This document shows, piece by piece, positions 17,805 to 27,366 of a DNA stretch of 52,162 nt (within the stretch, counting starts at the first letter, position 1; each line of letters starts with the position of its first letter). The notes under the pieces are model-generated. The model worked only from the letters and a program-made list of their open reading frames with translations. It was not told where the DNA came from and searched no databases. The DNA comes from Lachnospiraceae bacterium. Lineage in GTDB: Bacteria > Bacillota > Clostridia > Lachnospirales > Lachnospiraceae. A program made the translations under genes and the position numbers. The stretch spans positions 1-52,162 of the forward strand of contig JAKSRY010000015.1 of assembly GCA_024403415.1 (NCBI GenBank), read 5' to 3'.

Positions 17805-19109
17805 CTATATATCAATCACCTGGCTCCAGGCTTTTCCGGAAGCCTTGAAAATTTCACCAAATCCTATATCTTCTATATTCATAACCACTCTGTCAACGGC
17901 ATCCATTTCAATATGAATCCTCAATCTCGTTGTAGCATAAGGACGCTCCGGTAAGTCTTCGAGAATAATAGGTTTTTCGATGATTTTACCACCGGTAAGC
18001 GAAGTAACCAGAAAGGTAATAATATTTCCTTCGTCAAGAATGATATCAAAATCCTTTTTAACTTCAAACCAGTTGCTTCCCGCGTCAATTACTGCAAGAT
18101 AAGAATCTTCTCCTCTTCTCAAAGCCTTAAGTCCAATATTGGACTTAACCTTTTCTTCTCCAAGGTACACGTGCGACTTTGACAATTCATTCGGGTTAAG
18201 CTTATCCATGATAGAATAGCAGGCACCCTTGCTGTAAAGATTATTTCCCTGAAAAACTCTCCTGTTCTTACATAAAACCTTGAGCGATTCCTTGGACCAG
18301 TTGTCCTTAAAGGTATCTCCAAGAAGGTATATTGTTGTTATATCCCCTTCATCAAGTATATTTTCACACAGTCTCTTAAACGAATAATCAAGTTCCTCAG
18401 CCTGTCTGGCCAAAACATTTTCATCCTCTGACCATTCAGGTCTTACTATCTCTTCATATTTATCCTCGTGAATAAATACAACCTTCGGAGTCGTATGATG
18501 CGAACACTCCATACGCATTGAAGAAAGGCTTTCGTTAAATTCAAGAGAAAGAACCTGGTACTGCCACAGTTCCTTACTCTGATGAATCATATATGAATAA
18601 AAGCTTTCCACATGGCTCTGGTATGTAATGTATTCACATTTTAGTGAAAGAGCTGCAACAACCCTCGATAAAACCTCCACTGTCTTTGAGGTCAGTTTCG
18701 GAACAGTTATTATGAATCCGTCTATATCTTTTAATGAGAGGGTCATACTAAGAAGGCTAAGGCTTCTTTTCATAAACAATGCAAGCAATGCCACCGGATC
18801 ATAGGATTCATCTTCAACCCTGACTTCTTCTCCGCGCTCCGCCCTCTTTAAGAGATTGTCTACCAGAATTCCTTCTGTCTTGACATATCTTTCGGCTTCC
18901 TTCCCGTAGAACCACTGCCCAACTCCGGGTCTCTTTGCAAGAATGGTCGGTATGTTATACATTTGCGTTCCGATGACCGAAGATACAGTCTCCGGCTCCG
19001 GGGAATTTATATTATAATAACTAATCTGCGAAAAACGGTTTCCCAGATCATAACCAACCACAATTTTGGCATTTCCATTTTTAATTGTTCCGTTTTTGAC
19101 TGTCAGCAT
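17805..19109 (-). CDS. Hsp70/actin-fold ATPase-like protein (DUF5716-like)
   Basis: A 434-residue protein with the plan of Hsp70-type ATPases. VVGYDLGNRFSQISYYN (about residues 17-33) resembles the phosphate-1 loop. IDGFIITVPKLTSKTVEVL (about 129-147) with the helices after it resembles the Hsp70 ITVP segment and the EPTAAAL-like helix. VFQGNNLYSKGACY (about 280-293) resembles the segment that closes the nucleotide site. The C-terminal 90 residues look beta-rich. The substrate-binding domain of DnaK is absent. From memory it matches DUF5716. It follows the 1197-aa gene by 37 bp, with an AGGA ribosome binding site. Its role next to htpG and prsA suggests, but does not show, a chaperone-like or cell-envelope function. 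Confidence 0.65.
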   Translation of the reverse strand: MLTVKNGTIKNGNAKIVVGYDLGNRFSQISYYNINSPEPETVSSVIGTQMYNIPTILAKRPGVGQWFYGKEAERYVKTEGILVDNLLKRAERGEEVRVEDESYDPVALLALFMKRSLSLLSMTLSLKDIDGFIITVPKLTSKTVEVLSRVVAALSLKCEYITYQSHVESFYSYMIHQSKELWQYQVLSLEFNESLSSMRMECSHHTTPKVVFIHEDKYEEIVRPEWSEDENVLARQAEELDYSFKRLCENILDEGDITTIYLLGDTFKDNWSKESLKVLCKNRRVFQGNNLYSKGACYSIMDKLNPNELSKSHVYLGEEKVKSNIGLKALRRGEDSYLAVIDAGSNWFEVKKDFDIILDEGNIITFLVTSLTGGKIIEKPIILEDLPERPYATTRLRIHIEMDAVDRVVMNIEDIGFGEIFKASGKAWSQVIDI

Positions 19110-19146
19110 AAAAACGTCCTGCCTGTAACATTAAAAAATCCAATAA

Positions 19147-22100
19147 TTAAATAATAGGTGAAAACAGTGTCTGCAAAAGGTATTCGTTCTTAAAATACTC
19201 TACAAGAAGAGCTTCCATCGCAGGTCTGTCATTTAATGTCCTTGAAATCGCAACATCCGTAATCATATTGTATCTTCCAAGTCCTTCATGAGCGTCAAGA
19301 TCATTCTGTGAATATGTCTTTGACTCAGTGAGTACATCCTCTCCGTCATTATGTTCAATAATGTAGTAGGAAAGTCTTTCACCGAAAAATAGAACCAGAC
19401 TCTTAACACAAATACCGTGATACATCTCTTTCATTTCTTCATGCAGATATTCGCCGTCCGACTCACCGCTTTTTTCAATCATATAGTGAATTGTTGCCGA
19501 ACTGTTCTCCTTAATTCTGTACTCAATCATAGTCTTGTCTGCAAATCTGTGCATGTAAGTAATGCTCTGTGCAAACTCTCTGAAATAAGGGAAATACATT
19601 CCCGCATTCAATATTTCCTTAAGAAATACTATCAGTACTCTGGTTACTCTTTCATCAATATCCCTTACTTTTTCGGACCATTTCTTGGTGTAGGCAAGTT
19701 TACATGATAAAGATATGTCTCCCCCGTCATCTATAAGTTTTTCAAGAACCTCAAAATAATCTTCTTCAATGATCTTTTCATTTACAAAATAATCAAAACA
19801 TACCTGAGCAATATATGCCTTAACCAGATCAATATTTTTATTTCGCCTGCTGTATGACACAAATATAGGCGTCATTCCGGGATTAAAGGTATTGGTATAC
19901 AATTGCTGAAGCAGTGCTCTTTCTTCAAGTTCTTCCGTATCAATACCGAATTCTCCGGCAGCCTTAAATATAGCACGCAAATCTTTGGTAGTTCCCTGAT
20001 AATACCTTGCAAGATAAGTTATCGATGCATCATCATATTTATTCTTTGTGAAAGCTTTGTATAGCAGACTGGTGAGTGTAGGATTCTCCGTCATATCACC
20101 ATTTAAGGTCTGCTCAGTTCTGACAAGCCTGTTGCACAATCTTACTACTACGCTTGCATCTATATTTTCACTTCCGCATCTGCATATCCATTCATACGCC
20201 TTTTCATATTTACCGCGCAGCATCATATAATGTATTACGTTCGTAACGGATTTTGCCGGTACATCATCGATTGTTAAATCTTCAAGAAGTGAATCCAGTT
20301 CCTCTATTCTGTCAGTATCATAGTAAAAACCGATAAGATTTGAATTAATGTAATTCTTTACTCTATCTGTAATTATTTCAGACTTTGAAAGGTATCTCAT
20401 GGAATTGACATTATCGTCAGTTATCCTGCCGATATCTTTTCCATCCTCGCATACCCACAGATTGAAAAACAGCTCATCCGACACATCTTTTGCAATATAG
20501 CCTGCAAGTTTATCCGGAACCATAAGCCGTTCCACTCTGTATTCACTGTCGCATAAGAATCTGTTTCTGTTTTTATCAATCAGAACTATCTGATAGTTAT
20601 TTCCATAAAGTGGAATATATATTTCTTTTTCATTACGAATCACATACTCTACAGGTGTGGTCACATTCTCATAGAATACCGCAACTGAAGCAATCTCTTT
20701 TCTGACGGGTACAATTCTGTGAACAAAAAGAGCTCTCACAAGTCCTTTTGCAATATCTTCCGATATCAGATTTTCAGTTACCATATTTCTGTAAAGGTAT
20801 GCAAGATATTTGTTACTGTGCCCCTTAAGCAGCTGAGTCATCGTAAACCGCTCGATAGCCTCACGATAATTATCGAAAAGCTCGGGATATATTCCGCGAT
20901 TCTTATAAACATAGCTGTAAAGATATGCATTATGCATAATGTCAAGTGTAGAATCAAACGCAAAATACATGAGCACCATCTTGGGTATATCAGGATTGGA
21001 ATCAATATCCATGCTCATCATATATGATTCATAAAGTTTCGTAATTCTGAGATTCTTTTCGATTGCTTTCTCATACCACGAAAAAGCATTACTGTCATTT
21101 CGTCCAAGTTTAATCAGCATCGATACTATTCTCTGAAGAATTTCATCACTTGGAAGTATCTTATAGCATTCTGTCAGCAGGTTAAAAAGTCGCTTATCAT
21201 AGGTGCTGTACCTTCCCAACTGATTCAGAAACTGATCTATAATTTCAGAGGTCAACACCTCTTTCTTTGCCATATATCTTAATAAAGAAATCTCATATGA
21301 CTTAAGCTCATTTATAAATGTAGGATTAGCATTCAGAATCTGAACTGCCTCTATATAGAGTGCCGGTGATTTTGCTCCTTTTTCGTAAAGATTTTCGAGA
21401 AATTCCCATTTCTTCTGGAGACTCATTGTATAATCTTCCGACAGATATAATAAGAACCATCCTAACTGCCAGCAGTCTGAATATTTCTCATACAGCCGCT
21501 CTATCATTTGGGTAACCTGATCGATATTGGCCATACTCTTATCTATAAGTGTAGTCAGATAATAATAATATCCATAGATTACAGGATCATCTGTTGAAGC
21601 AACCTGATTTTCATACTGTTCAAGCACCCATCTTGCTTCATTGTATCTCTCCTGAGTAATAAGAAGCTGCACATGCATTAATTGTGCATTGATGTCATCT
21701 GGGTTAAGTTCTTTTAATTTATCAATCACCCTGAGTGTTGATTCCATCCAGCTTTGCATTGATACTTTTCGTAGTCTGAATGCCTCATAATACTGCATGA
21801 GTTCAAGAATATTATGATTATAATTGCGATTCATGTCAGCAACTTTACGATTAATCGCATTTTTAATCACCGTAACGCCAATTACGATATCGTTATATGC
21901 GTTAGAGATGCGAATCGAACCAAAATTACGTCCCTCATGAAGCTTATCTGCAAGAATAGTGTATGAGAACCTTGCAGCATTTCCGATAAAGTCATCCTGA
22001 GTTATATTCGGATTTGCAATTTCTATGAAATCATCCTCCGATTCAACCTTAAGTTCAGAATATCCCCATCCGTTTCTTGATATAAGGATTGTCTTTTCAG

Positions 22101-22740
22101 CATCAGAATAAATATTTTCAATTCTTACATTAGGTTCTGCAATTAAAAACTCTGCAAGCTGCTTTTTCTTTACATAAAGCAAAAACTCCTCAAGACTCTG
22201 CTCTTTATTTGCTGAGGTCTTAAGAGCATGATAAACACTGCGATACTGCAATTCCGCACCACCGAGTATGTTTTCAAAATCATCGGAAGCAAACAGTTCA
22301 ACCGCTTCCTTCCAGTTTGTTCTTGCAAGATTTGTAAAATGGAAAAGATTTTTTATATTTCCAAGAGAAGTGTCAGGTTTATTTCTGTCGATATGAATAT
22401 CATACGGCAAAATATATTCACCCTGATTTGATACTATCTTAAATTCACCCTTGGTACAGTCTCCTTCCGAAAGACCTGCAGGGTCAAAGATATACGGGAT
22501 TTCACTTTCCTGTCCGGAGAAGTTTTCGACCGGGCACTGCATCCTTAAATCCGAAGAAGATACCACGCCTTCCGTCAGTTCATCCTTCACTCCGAAGATA
22601 GAAAAAGAGCCCTCATAGATTTCGCCCTCGCTTATCGTAAGTTCAATGACCGGAACTGAAAAAACAAGCGATTTATTATCTGTATTAAATTGACCATCAA
22701 GTATTCTTTCGATAACTGATTCCAATTCAAAAGCCCCCAT
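19147..22740 (-). CDS. Large helical-repeat protein, unknown function (DUF5717-like)
   Basis: A protein of about 1197 residues with no signal peptide or clear membrane segment. The first 350 residues contain two beta-sandwich-like stretches (for example EGSFSIFG near 45 and EGRNFGSIRISNAY near 270). Residues about 350-650 contain many helical hairpins of TPR or HEAT type, and further helical repeats follow. From memory it resembles DUF5717, restricted largely to Lachnospiraceae. I use the ATG at 22740, with AAGG seven bases before it. A TTG at 22725 behind a GGGGG is an alternative and would lie outside the stem that covers the ATG. It leads the operon with the Hsp70-like protein. Confidence 0.75.
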   Translation of the reverse strand: MGAFELESVIERILDGQFNTDNKSLVFSVPVIELTISEGEIYEGSFSIFGVKDELTEGVVSSSDLRMQCPVENFSGQESEIPYIFDPAGLSEGDCTKGEFKIVSNQGEYILPYDIHIDRNKPDTSLGNIKNLFHFTNLARTNWKEAVELFASDDFENILGGAELQYRSVYHALKTSANKEQSLEEFLLYVKKKQLAEFLIAEPNVRIENIYSDAEKTILISRNGWGYSELKVESEDDFIEIANPNITQDDFIGNAARFSYTILADKLHEGRNFGSIRISNAYNDIVIGVTVIKNAINRKVADMNRNYNHNILELMQYYEAFRLRKVSMQSWMESTLRVIDKLKELNPDDINAQLMHVQLLITQERYNEARWVLEQYENQVASTDDPVIYGYYYYLTTLIDKSMANIDQVTQMIERLYEKYSDCWQLGWFLLYLSEDYTMSLQKKWEFLENLYEKGAKSPALYIEAVQILNANPTFINELKSYEISLLRYMAKKEVLTSEIIDQFLNQLGRYSTYDKRLFNLLTECYKILPSDEILQRIVSMLIKLGRNDSNAFSWYEKAIEKNLRITKLYESYMMSMDIDSNPDIPKMVLMYFAFDSTLDIMHNAYLYSYVYKNRGIYPELFDNYREAIERFTMTQLLKGHSNKYLAYLYRNMVTENLISEDIAKGLVRALFVHRIVPVRKEIASVAVFYENVTTPVEYVIRNEKEIYIPLYGNNYQIVLIDKNRNRFLCDSEYRVERLMVPDKLAGYIAKDVSDELFFNLWVCEDGKDIGRITDDNVNSMRYLSKSEIITDRVKNYINSNLIGFYYDTDRIEELDSLLEDLTIDDVPAKSVTNVIHYMMLRGKYEKAYEWICRCGSENIDASVVVRLCNRLVRTEQTLNGDMTENPTLTSLLYKAFTKNKYDDASITYLARYYQGTTKDLRAIFKAAGEFGIDTEELEERALLQQLYTNTFNPGMTPIFVSYSRRNKNIDLVKAYIAQVCFDYFVNEKIIEEDYFEVLEKLIDDGGDISLSCKLAYTKKWSEKVRDIDERVTRVLIVFLKEILNAGMYFPYFREFAQSITYMHRFADKTMIEYRIKENSSATIHYMIEKSGESDGEYLHEEMKEMYHGICVKSLVLFFGERLSYYIIEHNDGEDVLTESKTYSQNDLDAHEGLGRYNMITDVAISRTLNDRPAMEALLVEYFKNEYLLQTLFSPII

Positions 22741-22803
22741 CAAAATGCCTTGCACATAGTGTGCCCATACTAAATTAGTATAGCATTTTTCATGGGGGCT
22801 TTT
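22729..22803 (-). promoter_or_regulatory. Three-way-junction RNA structure over a start codon
   Basis: A 12-bp perfect outer stem pairs 22729-22740 with 22792-22803 (AAAAGCCCCCAT/ATGGGGGCTTTT). After a small internal loop it continues as a 7-bp stem (22742-22748 with 22783-22789). Two hairpins fill the interior: 22752-22764 (5-bp stem, 3-base loop) and 22767-22781 (6-bp stem, 3-base loop). In the minus-strand transcript the start codon at 22740 and the next three codons lie in the 3' arm. The A-run and T-run at the stem ends also resemble a terminator for htpG. Confidence 0.7.
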
Positions 22804-22856
22804 CAATAATATTTCGACTCCGATTATGGTCCCGAAGACCTTTTCGGATGACTACT

Positions 22857-24902
22857 TTATTTTGCCAAAAGCAACATTATTTCGTTTGATCTTTCAACGA
22901 AAGCAGCCATTGCTTCCGGTTCAAGAGGTGACTGCTGAATAAGTGCAAGATCATAAAGCTGTTCGCAGATAAGTCTTGTATTATCAGACTCCTCATTTTC
23001 AACAATATACTGAACCAGAGGATGATTTGCATTAAGGATGAGTGTTATTCCATCCTTACCAAGTCCGGGCATTCCTGCCATTCCGTTCATTGCATACATC
23101 TTCATCATATCCTGCATACGACGTGCTTCTTCGGAAAGAGTAATAAGTGAAGCAACCTTCTTATTCTTAAGTTTTTCAACCTTTACAGCTATTTCGTCTT
23201 TCTTAAGAGTCTTCTTCATAAGTCCCTTAATCTTTTCTGCCTGCTCTTCGAATTCCTTTTCTTCCTTCTTAGAGGTCTTTGATTTCATGCTGTCTGTAAG
23301 GTCCGCATCAATTCTAACGAATCTGATACCTTCATTCTTTGCTTCGAGCTGAGAAATAAACGGCTGATCGATGTTGTTTTCAAGAATAACAGCACTCATC
23401 TTAGCTTTCTTAAACATTTCAATATACTGAGACTGCTGCTTCTGATCGGTTATATAGTAAATAACCTTTTCCTTCTTCTCTTCGCCATCGTCTGAATCTG
23501 CTGAAGTTCCATCAGCATTCACAACTTCTGCTTCATTTGCGTCTTTATTTTCTTCGGCATCATCAGGATCAATCTTATTGACTTCAAGACATTCAGGAAG
23601 TGTAAGATATTTACCGTCATAATCCTTAAAAAGAATATAATCTGTCATCTTCTGGCAGAACTTATCATCCTTAAGACATCCATATTTAATGAATGGACTA
23701 ATATCATCCCAGTACTTATCGTACTCTTCTTTCTCTGTCTTGCACATTCCTGATAATTTGTCAGCAACCTTCTTAGTAATATACTCAGAAATCTTTGTAA
23801 CAAATCCATCATTCTGAAGTGCAGATCTGGATACATTAAGCGGAAGATCGGGACAATCCAGAACACCCTTTAAGAGCATAAGGAATTCAGGGATAACTTC
23901 TTTAATGTTGTCAGCTACAAATACCTGATTGTTGTATAACTTAATCACGCCTTCAATTGATTCATACTCCATATTAATCTTGGGGAAGTAAAGAATTCCC
24001 TTAAGATTGAAAGGATAATCCATATTGAGATGGATCCAGAAAAGAGGCTCCTTATAGTCCTGGAATACTTTTCTATAGAATGCAAGATAATCATCTCTGC
24101 TGCAGTCATTTGGATGCTTCATCCAAAGAGGCTCTTTGTCATTTAAGAGTTCCGGACGCTTTTTAATCTTGATTTTAGGCTCATCACCATCTTTTTCAGG
24201 TTTAACTTCATCTACAATAACATCGCCCTCAAGAAGTTCCTCCTTCTTGATTGTCTGAGTATCGTCTGAATTTTCTTTAATAAGATAAATATCAACAGGC
24301 ATGAAGGAACAGTATTTCTTGATAACCTCTTTAGCCTTGTATTCGTTACAGAATTCAAGAACATCCTCATTAAGGAACAAAGTAATGGTTGTTCCTACAG
24401 TATCCTTGCTGCCTGATTCCATGCTGAATTCAGTTCCGCCATCGCATTCCCAGTGAACGGGCTCTGAATCTTTCTGCCATGAAAGAGTATCGATATGAAC
24501 CTCTGTGGCTACCATGAAGGCAGAATAGAATCCTAAACCGAAATGACCAATAATCTGATCATCATTTGCTTTATCTTTATACTTTGAAATAAAATCTGTT
24601 GCTCCCGAAAATGCAATCTGATTGATATATTCTTCAACCTCATCAGCTGTCATTCCAAGACCGTTATCAATAAATTTGATTGTCTTCTTCGCAGGGTCAA
24701 CTTTAACTTCTATCTTTGGAACATAACCATTTGGAAGCTCATATTCTCCCATCATGTCAAGCTTTTTAAGCTTTGTGATGGCATCACAACCATTTGATAT
24801 CAGTTCTCTGAAAAAGATATCATGGTCAGAATATAACCACTTTTTAATAACCGGGAAAATATTATCACTGTTAATTGAAAGACTGCCATGTTTATTTGTC
24901 AT
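22857..24902 (-). CDS. htpG: Molecular chaperone HtpG (Hsp90)
   Basis: A 681-residue bacterial Hsp90, an ATP-dependent cytosolic chaperone. The GHKL ATPase domain (about residues 1-215) has FRELISNGCDAI (usually SNASDA), DNGLGM and GHFGLGFYSAFMV. The middle domain has LNVSRSALQND near 355, and the C-terminal dimer domain completes it. An acidic insert rich in Asp/Glu near residues 435-470 is not usual for HtpG. The ATG at 24902 has AAGGAGG. It follows a PrsA-like foldase by 57 bp and precedes the operon of unknown function by 116 bp, so folding proteins cluster here. No CIRCE element is visible before it. Confidence 0.95.
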   Translation of the reverse strand: MTNKHGSLSINSDNIFPVIKKWLYSDHDIFFRELISNGCDAITKLKKLDMMGEYELPNGYVPKIEVKVDPAKKTIKFIDNGLGMTADEVEEYINQIAFSGATDFISKYKDKANDDQIIGHFGLGFYSAFMVATEVHIDTLSWQKDSEPVHWECDGGTEFSMESGSKDTVGTTITLFLNEDVLEFCNEYKAKEVIKKYCSFMPVDIYLIKENSDDTQTIKKEELLEGDVIVDEVKPEKDGDEPKIKIKKRPELLNDKEPLWMKHPNDCSRDDYLAFYRKVFQDYKEPLFWIHLNMDYPFNLKGILYFPKINMEYESIEGVIKLYNNQVFVADNIKEVIPEFLMLLKGVLDCPDLPLNVSRSALQNDGFVTKISEYITKKVADKLSGMCKTEKEEYDKYWDDISPFIKYGCLKDDKFCQKMTDYILFKDYDGKYLTLPECLEVNKIDPDDAEENKDANEAEVVNADGTSADSDDGEEKKEKVIYYITDQKQQSQYIEMFKKAKMSAVILENNIDQPFISQLEAKNEGIRFVRIDADLTDSMKSKTSKKEEKEFEEQAEKIKGLMKKTLKKDEIAVKVEKLKNKKVASLITLSEEARRMQDMMKMYAMNGMAGMPGLGKDGITLILNANHPLVQYIVENEESDNTRLICEQLYDLALIQQSPLEPEAMAAFVERSNEIMLLLAK

Positions 24903-24959
24903 AATAAAACCTCCTTAATTCAACATCGCTTAATTTCAATTTATTATCCTAAATTCGTT

Positions 24960-26084
24960 TTAAGAATAATATTTCTTATATATATCAAAGAAAGAGTCCG
25001 TTGTAATCTCCGGATCGGATTCAATACTGACACTATCCCATAATTCTTCATTCAGATATGTCAAATATTTAGATGCCTGTTCATCATACTGTTCTCCGAA
25101 TACTCTTTTCTTTTCATCCTCAACTATGCTTATTTTGTTAATATCCGTTTCCTCACGGTTGAAGGTTGTTATGCACTTCAGTATATGGTAACCATACTGT
25201 GTTTCGGTAATCTCCGAAATCTCATCTTTTCCAAGATTAAATGCCGCTTCCTCGTACTCAGGGTCCATTTCCCCTTTGCAGAAGGAATATTCGAGTTTTT
25301 CACCTTCTGAAAATTCACCGGCAAGCTCTGCAAAATCATGCTCACCATCTGTTGCAAGGTCATATATCATCTTTGATCTGTCATATGCTCTTTTTTTATC
25401 CTCAGCACTGTATTCCACTTTTTGACCGTTTTCATCTGTCGAATACGTTTTAATCAGAATCTGCTGGACTGTAATCGTTCTTGCTTCATCGTCAGAAACC
25501 TCAGGAGTAATATCCTGAATTATTTCACCATACAGCTTATTTGCAAGCGCATATTCTTCATACATTCTGACAAAATCATCCTGCGTAAGGCCAAGATATT
25601 CAATCTCCTTTTCGGTAAGCGAATCATAATATTCTTTTCCGGCCTCGCCTGCAAGTATAAGTTCATCCTCATCAAGAGTGATTCCCTTCTCATTTGCCTG
25701 CATATTCATGGCCTTAATCTGTGAAATATCCGCAAGCGCATTGTCTTTAACCGAATCAACAAGTGATTTTCCATCTGCGACCACATCCCAGATCTGTGGT
25801 CCGTAAACATTTTCATATTTATTCTTAATGTTGACAAGATATACTCTGGTCTCTGCAAGTGTGCATACGGAATCCTCTATCTTGAACAATTCGCCTTCAT
25901 TAAAACCGGTCGTTAGCACTACAAGCTTAGCATCCGCTTTCGAACATCCGGCAAGCAGAAACAGCATCAGACTAAGTACAATCAACGGCAGCAATCTAAA
26001 AGAGCGGTGCGCAGAAAAAATGCTTCTTGTACCAGAAGCATTTGTGGCTTTTATCTTTTTGATTGTATGCACTGTTTTAGTCAT
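24960..26084 (-). CDS. PrsA-like peptidyl-prolyl isomerase lipoprotein
   Basis: A 374-residue secreted foldase. A hydrophobic stretch with lipobox LLAGC ends near residue 47, so the mature protein would be a lipid-anchored extracellular protein. Residues about 60-195 resemble a SurA/PrsA N-terminal helical domain. Residues about 200-310 are a parvulin (PpiC) domain with VQQILIKTY, DFAELAGEFSEG and TQYGYHILKC. The C-terminal helices complete the PrsA plan. It should catalyse prolyl isomerisation and help exported proteins fold. The 29-residue N-terminal extension before the hydrophobic core is unusually long and contains a terminator-like hairpin, so a downstream start is possible. The ribosome binding site at 26084 is weak. 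Confidence 0.87.
   Translation of the reverse strand: MTKTVHTIKKIKATNASGTRSIFSAHRSFRLLPLIVLSLMLFLLAGCSKADAKLVVLTTGFNEGELFKIEDSVCTLAETRVYLVNIKNKYENVYGPQIWDVVADGKSLVDSVKDNALADISQIKAMNMQANEKGITLDEDELILAGEAGKEYYDSLTEKEIEYLGLTQDDFVRMYEEYALANKLYGEIIQDITPEVSDDEARTITVQQILIKTYSTDENGQKVEYSAEDKKRAYDRSKMIYDLATDGEHDFAELAGEFSEGEKLEYSFCKGEMDPEYEEAAFNLGKDEISEITETQYGYHILKCITTFNREETDINKISIVEDEKKRVFGEQYDEQASKYLTYLNEELWDSVSIESDPEITTDSFFDIYKKYYS
26018..26043 (-). terminator. Terminator-like hairpin inside the 5' end of the PrsA-like gene
   Basis: A perfect 10-bp stem (AAATGCTTCT and AGAAGCATTT) with a 6-base loop, followed on the minus strand by a T-run that overlaps the stem end. It covers codons 14-22 of the predicted reading frame. 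It has the form of an intrinsic terminator or attenuator in the leader of the PrsA-like gene. Confidence 0.6.
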
Positions 26085-26264
26085 TTATTTGATTTCTTTT
26101 AACTCAGAATTTGCTGTTATCCGGGTATTTTACTGACAAAAATATATTTCTGTCGACAATTGTTAGTTTAGCACAAAACTCCCGAATCGTTAACATCTCA
26201 AGGGTATCTTTAATAAAGCTTTTAGATTTTAAATATATATTTAAGAATCTGCTTTTCAGCCTGA

Positions 26265-27026
26265 TCAGTCGCAGTCGGCAAGATAATTTCCGTATCTGTC
26301 ATAGATTCTGTCACCATCTGTCAAAAGATACATTTTGTCAGACAGCCAGAGGTTCTTAAAGTCTTCAAAACATGTCATTGGTTCATCTGTCAAAATTCCG
26401 CCTCCAAAGAGATTAACGGAATGTACATCCGAACCTGCAGTCATGAATTTTTTATGTTTTGTTGCATAGGCTATCGCCTCGTCGTTCCATGAAGGCTCGT
26501 TGTGGGACTTGCTTAAGTGCGAAGAATGAGTCGCATTTACTCCTTCGACACCATCCACACAATCCGGGAGCAGTCTGATTTCAGGAATATAGGGTTCGAC
26601 TCTGTAAGGATGCGCATGTACTACAATACCTCCAACTTCATGAACCAGTTCAAGCTGCTTCGGAATATCTGCATCATGAAACTCTTCATGATCTCTCAGC
26701 CATTCCGGACTAACACCATATATCAGAAATTCTGTAGCGTTAAATCCTGCCTCATAGCCAAACAAAACCATAAAATCATTTTCGTCTGCCCATTTTTTTG
26801 CTTCATAATAGGGTTTTGCAAACTCCTCCACCCATTCTCTCCATGGGAGACTTCTGTCTATTGCTGTATTTCCTCCCCAGGCATGGTCAGAGATAAAGGT
26901 ACCTGCATACCCTGCCTCTTTTAGGGCTTTCATCATATCAACCGCCGAACTTCTTGCGCATTTACTTGATTCAGCAGTGTGAAGATGCGTTTCATATTTA
27001 TAAACATATTTGCTAATATCGATCAT
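26265..27026 (-). CDS. PHP-domain phosphoesterase
   Basis: A 253-residue metal-dependent hydrolase of the PHP family, the fold of histidinol phosphatase and of polymerase-associated phosphoesterases. Metal-binding motifs are in order: ETHLHTAESS near residue 12, SDHAWGG near 46, GYEAGF near 90, VHAHPYR near 137 and GSDVHS near 199. Size fits a stand-alone PHP protein. The ATG at 27026 has AAGGAG upstream. The substrate is not visible. Histidinol phosphate, 3',5'-nucleoside bisphosphate and sugar-phosphate hydrolysis all occur in the family. It is upstream of the PrsA-like gene with a 180-bp gap, so it may be a separate unit. Confidence 0.87.
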   Translation of the reverse strand: MIDISKYVYKYETHLHTAESSKCARSSAVDMMKALKEAGYAGTFISDHAWGGNTAIDRSLPWREWVEEFAKPYYEAKKWADENDFMVLFGYEAGFNATEFLIYGVSPEWLRDHEEFHDADIPKQLELVHEVGGIVVHAHPYRVEPYIPEIRLLPDCVDGVEGVNATHSSHLSKSHNEPSWNDEAIAYATKHKKFMTAGSDVHSVNLFGGGILTDEPMTCFEDFKNLWLSDKMYLLTDGDRIYDRYGNYLADCD

Positions 27027-27290
27027 ATGTCTCCTTGCTATTATTAAATAAATATTATATGATGATACAAAACTTACAAGGCGAGTGCAAACATAGGATT
27101 ATCCCGAATACGTTTTCTTGCATCGTTCGATATCATTAAAATCTGGCAACAGGTCTTTTCTATTTCTGTATCATATCTTATGCACATCTATTGTGTATAT
27201 CCTTATGTATTGATGATACTATATAAATATATATGTTGTGTAGTACGTATTTTATCTCTTAATCTCTCATATAACATATTTTTGTCTTAC

Positions 27291-27319
27291 TTGCATACAC
27301 AAAAGTTGTGTGATAGACT
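27291..27319 (+). promoter_or_regulatory. Predicted promoter with inverted repeat in the spacer
   Basis: TTGCAT (27291-27296) and TAGACT (27314-27319) are 17 bp apart. The spacer begins with a perfect inverted repeat ACACAA-AAG-TTGTGT (27297-27311), a likely operator. It lies in the 340-bp region 27027-27366, which is otherwise AT-rich and shows no gene. It would drive the two small plus-strand genes. Confidence 0.45.
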
Positions 27320-27366
27320 CAAGCCAATAAGAGCATATATAGTCGGCGGAAAGGAGTTAGATGTAA

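Noticed and set aside
22729-22803. Known riboswitch class
   Set aside because: I could not match the three-way junction to conserved cores of the classes I know (TPP, purine, SAM, glycine and others).
26165-26195. CIRCE operator upstream of the prsA-htpG genes
   Set aside because: Only one TTAGCAC half-site is present; the matching GAGTGCTAA half is missing.
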